Notes under the pieces: model-generated
The model's database searches: none
What the model was told of the DNA's origin: nothing
What the model saw: the letters and a program-made list of their open reading frames with translations, nothing else
Made by a program: the position numbers and the translations under genes
Assembly: GCA_041485885.1 (NCBI GenBank)
Contig: JBGPKL010000044.1
Span: forward strand, 1 to 33,960
DNA: 33,960 nt
Direction of reading: 5' to 3'
From: JACQFZ01 sp041485885
GTDB lineage: Bacteria; Pseudomonadota; Gammaproteobacteria; Acidiferrobacterales; Sulfurifustaceae
Shown here: positions 29,311-33,960 of the stretch, piece after piece
Numbering within the stretch: position 1 is the stretch's first letter
Layout: every line of letters begins with the position of its first letter

Positions 29311-30771
29311 ATGAAACGGTATCAAGAGAAAATGAAAGTGTTTGTCGCGGCGTTGATCGCGGTCGGATTCGTCAGCCCCGTGCTGGCATTCGACAGCGGC
29401 AGCACCGGCGCCGACGGCGCATTCAATCCGACGGTAAACACCGCGCTGCAATTGCCGCCGACCGGCATTTTCAATTTCACGTCGGTCAATATTCCGAGCG
29501 GCGTGACGGTGACGTTCACGAAAAACGCAACGAATACGCCGGTTGTGATTCTTGCAAGTGGCAATGTCACGATCGCGGGCGCCATCGATGTCGGCGCTGC
29601 GACTTCTGCCACTGCGGTTGGCGCGGCCGGCGACGGTAATCTCGGGGACGATGGTATTCCCGGCACGGGAGGGCCTGGCGGTTATGCCGGCGGTGTCGGC
29701 GGCAAAGTCCCGAGTGTACGGGGTGGAAATGGTCTTGGCCCTGGCGGTGGAACCGGTGGCTTTGTCGACCTTTGCTACGACGGCGGCGCGGGCGGCGGAT
29801 TTGGCGCGGCGGGTGCTAATTCGGTCGGATGCACGGGGACTCCGCTGGCCGGTGGGCCTGCCTATGGATCGAGTTTATTACTGCCTCTCGTCGGTGGTTC
29901 GGGGGGCGGTGGCGCCACCGGCGGCGCGAGTTTAGGAGGCGCCGGTGGCGGCGGCGGTGGCGGTGCGATCCTAATTGCGTCATCCGCGACACTCAGTATT
30001 ACCGGCGCTATTAATGCGAACGGCGGATTTGGCGGTTCAGCCGCCGGCGTGCAGGTGGGTTCGTCGGGTGGCGGCGGAAGCGGCGGCGGAATCCGCCTCG
30101 TCGCAACGACAATCTCTGGCAACGGGACGCTGAACGCTGTGGCGGGACCGGCCGGTAACACCGTTGGTGCCAGCGGTCACAGCTATCGCGACGGCGGCAG
30201 CGGCGGCGTTGGCCGCATCCGTCTCGAAGCGGAAAACATAACTCGCACTGCAGCAAGCAACCCCGGGCACACCTTCGGTGCTCCTGGTCCGGTCTTCGTC
30301 GCCGGCTTCCCCACGCTACGCATCACCAGCGTCGCTGGCGTGGCGGTGCCAGCGCAGCCGACGGGTAACGCCGACGTCACGTTGCCGGCGACCGTAGCCA
30401 ATCCCGTGACCGTCACATTCTCCACGACAGGCGTTCCGGTTGGTAACACGGTGAAGCTAACGCTCACGCCCGCCAACGCGGCGCCGACGACAGCTATCAG
30501 CCCGGCGCTGGTCGGTACCACCGACGCGGCGACCGCCAGTGTGCAGGTGAGCGTGCCATCCGGCCCGAGCACGTTGCAGGCGACGACGACGTACACGATC
30601 GTCGCTTCGCTCGGCGATTTGTTGGGCAATCAATTCGCCAAGGGCGAGCGCGTGGAAAAAATCGAAGTCAGCGCGGGCCTGCAAGGCGCGTCGACGGTGA
30701 CGTTGGTTACCGTTTCCGGCAAGCGCTACCCGATGTCCGGGCCGCTGCCAGCGATGGCGGTTGCGAGTTAA
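29311..30771 (+). CDS. Glycine-rich exported protein
   Basis: A 486-residue exported protein with GGAGG seven bases before its ATG and a signal peptide ending PVLA (26). Residues 27-98 are beta-like (FNFTSVNIPSGVTVTF and VILASGNVTIAGAIDVGA), resembling the start of beta-helix or surface-layer-like proteins. Residues about 100-300 are extremely Gly-rich with Gly-Gly and poly-Gly runs and a few Cys (YDGGAGGG, CTGTPLAGG). The last 150 residues form an Ig-like beta domain (NPVTVTFSTTGVPVGNTVKLTL). No enzyme motif is seen. I do not recognise a named family; the composition suggests a structural, extracellular protein. It lies between two IPT-containing exported proteins on the same strand. Confidence 0.8.
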   Translation: MKRYQEKMKVFVAALIAVGFVSPVLAFDSGSTGADGAFNPTVNTALQLPPTGIFNFTSVNIPSGVTVTFTKNATNTPVVILASGNVTIAGAIDVGAATSATAVGAAGDGNLGDDGIPGTGGPGGYAGGVGGKVPSVRGGNGLGPGGGTGGFVDLCYDGGAGGGFGAAGANSVGCTGTPLAGGPAYGSSLLLPLVGGSGGGGATGGASLGGAGGGGGGGAILIASSATLSITGAINANGGFGGSAAGVQVGSSGGGGSGGGIRLVATTISGNGTLNAVAGPAGNTVGASGHSYRDGGSGGVGRIRLEAENITRTAASNPGHTFGAPGPVFVAGFPTLRITSVAGVAVPAQPTGNADVTLPATVANPVTVTFSTTGVPVGNTVKLTLTPANAAPTTAISPALVGTTDAATASVQVSVPSGPSTLQATTTYTIVASLGDLLGNQFAKGERVEKIEVSAGLQGASTVTLVTVSGKRYPMSGPLPAMAVAS

Positions 30772-30861
30772 CTACGGGAGGCGCTAAGCGGCAAACGTAT
30801 TCGTCCTGCCAGTTTCTCTACAGCAGCGAATGCGATAACCGGCGATAAAAAGGTGGCGACG

Positions 30862-33800
30862 ATGAAGCGGCATTTTCTGATTCTGTTCGGTCTCCTCGCG
30901 GCGTGGACGCTTGCCCCTGCGCCCGCCGACGCCGCGTGGACGGCGACCGACGTTCCCGGAATTTCGGTGACGACCGTCGGCTATCATCCCGTCGGAATCT
31001 TCGTCTATACCCCGCTGCGCGCCGCCGCGGTCCTCAACAAGGAGGCCGATACCGAGTGGCTCGTCAACCTCGATACCGGCGACCTCGCCGCCACCGCGCA
31101 GTTGAACATCGGCGTGCAGCCGAACGCCATTGCACTGAACCCGGCGGGATCGGAACTCTGGGTGGCCGATGACGATGGCAAGCGGCTGCTGCGGTTCTCC
31201 GTCTCCAAGCGCACGTTGCTGGAGACCATTGCGCTCACCTTCGTGCCGACCGCGCTTGCCTTTAACAGCGACGGCTCGCGATTGTTCGTTGCGTCCGAGG
31301 ATCGCATCCGTATTTTGAGCACGACCAATCGCACGTTGATGGCAACCGTCGCCCTGGAAGACATCAAAGCGATCGGTTTTTGGGCGGCGGGCAGCCGCGC
31401 CATCGCGATCGACAGCCGCAACGTATATGTGATCAATCCCACCACCGCCGCCGTGGAGGCGACCGTGCCCGTCGGCTCGGGCCTGGTGGGGCTCGCGCTC
31501 GATCCATCGAGCGCGACTGCTTACGTCGCCGACGCGCACACCAACGCGGTGGCGGCGGTCGATCTCAACGCGCGCACCTACCGCGGCCGCTTCACGCTCC
31601 CGGATGAACCCGCGGGCATCGCCTTCGATCCGCTGCACACGCGCGTGCTCGTGACGCTTAAAAAGCTCGGCCAGCTTGCGAGCCTCGACCCCGCCACGGC
31701 GGCACTGCATCCGGGTATTTTCCTCGGCGAGAAATTAACCACCGTCGCCGTCGACAACAAAGCGGACAAGGCCGTGGCGCTCGCCGACAAACAGAAGGCA
31801 TTTATCGTCAATCTCCTCGACCGAACCAGCACCGAAGTCGCGTTGCCGGCGAAGCCAAGAGCCCTCGGTATCGATGAATCGCGCCACCTCGCGCTCATCG
31901 GGCTCAACCAGCAACTCGGCCTGCGCTTCCTCGACCTCGCTACCCAGACGCTGCTCCCCGACGTCATCGCGTTCGACGCGCGGCCGCGCGCCATCGCGGT
32001 CGATTCCTCCCGCGGGCTCGCCGTGGTCGTCGTCAAGCGCAAGGACCAGGTCCTGCTCGTGGACATCGCGAACCGTCAATTGCTCGCCACCCTCGCCGTC
32101 CCGGGCGAGTTCCGCGACGTCGCCATCCACCGCAGCAAGGGCCTAGCCTACCTCCTCAATCAGGCGAAGGGGACGGGCGAAGTCGTGATGCTCGATCTCG
32201 CCACCCGCGCCGTGACCGGGACCATCGCGGTCTCGAAGGACGCCGAGTCGATCGTCATCGACGAGGCGCTCGATCTCGCCGTCGTCGCCATCGAGGAGAA
32301 GAACAAGCTCGAAGTCATCGACCTCAAGACCAATCAGATCATCGCGACGTACGCGCTCGCGAAGCACCCGCACGCGCTCGCCATCAACACCGACACGCAT
32401 ATCGTCGTCATCGCCGCGAAGGATTCCGATCAAATCGCGCTGCTCGATCTCGCCACTCAGACGCTGACGCCGAACTTCGCGAAGGTCGACAAGCCGCTAC
32501 GCGTGAGCGTGACCGAGCGCTTCAACCAGGCGCTCGTGATCGCCGCGGAGAGAAACGAGATCGTCTTTGTCCAGTTGCCGAACCCGTTGCCGGTCTTAAC
32601 CGAGATCGTGCCGCCCGATATCACCGCGCCCTCGCCCGCGGTCGCGCTGCTTGCGATTGGTAAGCACTTCATCGATGCCGCGCCGGGATGCACCGACGCG
32701 GCGACGCCGGGTTGCGTTGGCGCGACCGGCTCCAAAGTGTTTCTCGATGAGAAGCCGCTCGTGACCCGCTGGAAAGACAGCGAGCATCTCGAAGCCGACG
32801 TACCGATCGATGTGCTCAAGACCGCCGGCATCTACCGCGCCAAAGTCGCGACGCCCGCCCCCGGCGGCGGCGAATCGCAATCGCTCAACTTCACCGTCCA
32901 GAACCCGGCGCCGGTGTTGACGTCGATCTCACCGACCGAAGTGCCGTCGAATAAAGGCAACCAGACGATCACGTTGAGCGGCAATAAACTTCTGCCGGCG
33001 TCGCAAGTCTTCTTCGGCGCGCAGCGGATCACTGCCACATACGTGAGCGTGACGCAGCTCACCGCCGTCATCCCCGGTTCGCTCCTGCTCGCCTCCGGCA
33101 TCGTCCCGATCACCGTCTTCAACCCGAGCCCCGGCGGCGGCACCTCGGGGTTCGTGAATCTGACGGTGCGCAGCGCCGGCCCGGTCATCACCAGCTTCGC
33201 GCCCACCACCGGCCCGGTCGGCACCGAAGTAACGATCATCGGCGAGAACTTCGACGCCCTGAGCCCCGGCAGCAATCAGGTGAAGTTCAACGGCGCGCCC
33301 GCCGTCGTCGCGCAGGCGAGCACGACGCAACTGAAAGTGATCGTGCCGCTCGCAGCTACGACGGGCTTGATCTCCATCACGAACACAACCGGCACCGGCA
33401 CCAGCGCTAGCCCCTTCACCGTCGTCGTCACCGAAGACTTCAGCATCGTAGCCGCCCCCGGCAACGTGAAGCTGCCGCTCGGCGGAAACTCCGCCGTCCT
33501 CATTCGCTTAACGAGCACGGGTCTTAAGCCCTATCAACAGTTGATCGATATCAACGTCACCGGCTTGCCGACAGGCGTCGACGCGAGCTTCAGCCAAGCG
33601 CGCCTCTCCCCGCTGCAGCCGGTGCTCTTGACCTTGAAGGGAACGAGCACGATCGCCGCGGGCACGTACCCGATTACCGTGGAAGCGAAGGGCCTCTCCG
33701 ACGGCCGTCTAGTCACACGCACCCAAACCCTGACGCTCGAAGTGCTAACGACCGGCACGACCACATTGAGCGGCCGCGTCTTCCACGCCGATGACCGCCC

Positions 33801-33960
33801 CTTCATCGGCGCGTTGATCCATTTGGGAAACGAAACCGCCGTCACCACCGACGCCGGCCAGTACCGCTTCATCAACCCGACATTGCGCGGCGATCAGGTC
33901 GTCTTGATCGACGGCAACACCAACAACACCCCCGACACCGAATACCCGGCCGCGATCGTC
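30862..33960 (+). CDS. Large exported beta-propeller/IPT protein, 3' end outside the window
   Basis: The frame opens at ATG 30862 (AAGGTGG before it) and stays open to the last base, giving at least 1033 residues. A signal peptide (about 1-24, ending PADA) is followed by YVTN/NHL-like propeller repeats of about 40 residues (ALNPAGSELWVADDDGKRLL, ALDPSSATAYVADAHTNAVA, AVDSSRGLAVVVVKRKDQVL, VIDEALDLAVVAIEEKNKLE) to about residue 575. IPT/TIG domains start near 583, 683 (PVLTSISPTEVPSNKGNQTI) and 771 (PVITSFAPTTGPVGTEVTII). A further beta domain leads to a carboxypeptidase-regulatory-like domain from about 967 (LSGRVFHADDRPFIGALIHL), often found before large repeat regions. It should be a very large surface or secreted protein; the C-terminal part, possibly RHS or more domains, is not visible. 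Confidence 0.85.
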   Translation, partial: MKRHFLILFGLLAAWTLAPAPADAAWTATDVPGISVTTVGYHPVGIFVYTPLRAAAVLNKEADTEWLVNLDTGDLAATAQLNIGVQPNAIALNPAGSELWVADDDGKRLLRFSVSKRTLLETIALTFVPTALAFNSDGSRLFVASEDRIRILSTTNRTLMATVALEDIKAIGFWAAGSRAIAIDSRNVYVINPTTAAVEATVPVGSGLVGLALDPSSATAYVADAHTNAVAAVDLNARTYRGRFTLPDEPAGIAFDPLHTRVLVTLKKLGQLASLDPATAALHPGIFLGEKLTTVAVDNKADKAVALADKQKAFIVNLLDRTSTEVALPAKPRALGIDESRHLALIGLNQQLGLRFLDLATQTLLPDVIAFDARPRAIAVDSSRGLAVVVVKRKDQVLLVDIANRQLLATLAVPGEFRDVAIHRSKGLAYLLNQAKGTGEVVMLDLATRAVTGTIAVSKDAESIVIDEALDLAVVAIEEKNKLEVIDLKTNQIIATYALAKHPHALAINTDTHIVVIAAKDSDQIALLDLATQTLTPNFAKVDKPLRVSVTERFNQALVIAAERNEIVFVQLPNPLPVLTEIVPPDITAPSPAVALLAIGKHFIDAAPGCTDAATPGCVGATGSKVFLDEKPLVTRWKDSEHLEADVPIDVLKTAGIYRAKVATPAPGGGESQSLNFTVQNPAPVLTSISPTEVPSNKGNQTITLSGNKLLPASQVFFGAQRITATYVSVTQLTAVIPGSLLLASGIVPITVFNPSPGGGTSGFVNLTVRSAGPVITSFAPTTGPVGTEVTIIGENFDALSPGSNQVKFNGAPAVVAQASTTQLKVIVPLAATTGLISITNTTGTGTSASPFTVVVTEDFSIVAAPGNVKLPLGGNSAVLIRLTSTGLKPYQQLIDINVTGLPTGVDASFSQARLSPLQPVLLTLKGTSTIAAGTYPITVEAKGLSDGRLVTRTQTLTLEVLTTGTTTLSGRVFHADDRPFIGALIHLGNETAVTTDAGQYRFINPTLRGDQVVLIDGNTNNTPDTEYPAAIV

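Overview
The window is GC-rich, densely coded DNA from a bacterium, most likely a gammaproteobacterium. That placement is an inference from gene content: DksA with a full four-cysteine finger, a thioredoxin-TPR protein of the CnoX type, PcnB next to FolK and PanC, QueD, UppP/DedA, and a Host_attach-family protein. No ribosomal or taxonomic marker is present that would fix the species.

Layout. Positions 1-140 are the right end of an ISL3-type insertion sequence. Positions 191-5861 carry a minus-strand housekeeping block read as dksA, pyrC, uppP, dedA, then (after a structured repeat) a response regulator with a degenerate GGDEF domain and a YheT-type hydrolase. Positions 6121-11998 hold single genes on both strands: an aminotransferase, a Host_attach protein, a 71-residue ORF behind a consensus sigma-54 promoter, a two-domain sulfurtransferase, queD, a carboxylesterase, a membrane-anchored ankyrin protein and a CnoX-like chaperedoxin. 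A minus-strand tRNA-Glu(CUC) with its own sigma-70 promoter follows. Next come plus-strand pcnB and a coupled set of folK, deoxynucleoside kinase and panC. A 16-codon mini-ORF sits between the last two, overlapping both neighbours by ATGA.

Positions 16096-25732 are one tightly packed plus-strand operon for an atypical type II secretion / type IV pilus-like machine: GspF, GspE, PilM/N/O/P-like platform proteins, a lipoprotein secretin with TPRs in front and a cohesin-like domain behind, then four prepilin-like proteins. The genes overlap or nearly touch, so they should be made as a stoichiometric set. No prepilin peptidase and no classical GspC/L/M lies in the window.

Downstream of the machine are three large exported, repetitive proteins on the same strand: a 975-residue protein with one RHS/YD repeat and IPT-like super-repeats carrying a recurring VGL motif, a glycine-rich 486-residue protein, and a protein of at least 1033 residues with YVTN-type beta-propeller repeats, IPT domains and a carboxypeptidase-regulatory-like domain that runs off the window. 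The simplest reading is a secretion machine followed by its surface or extracellular cargo; this is inference from adjacency.

Scattered between genes is a family of two-hairpin repeats at about 2468, 9061 and 12059. Their stems differ in sequence but keep base pairing. A second kind of pyrimidine/purine-armed element lies at about 29133.
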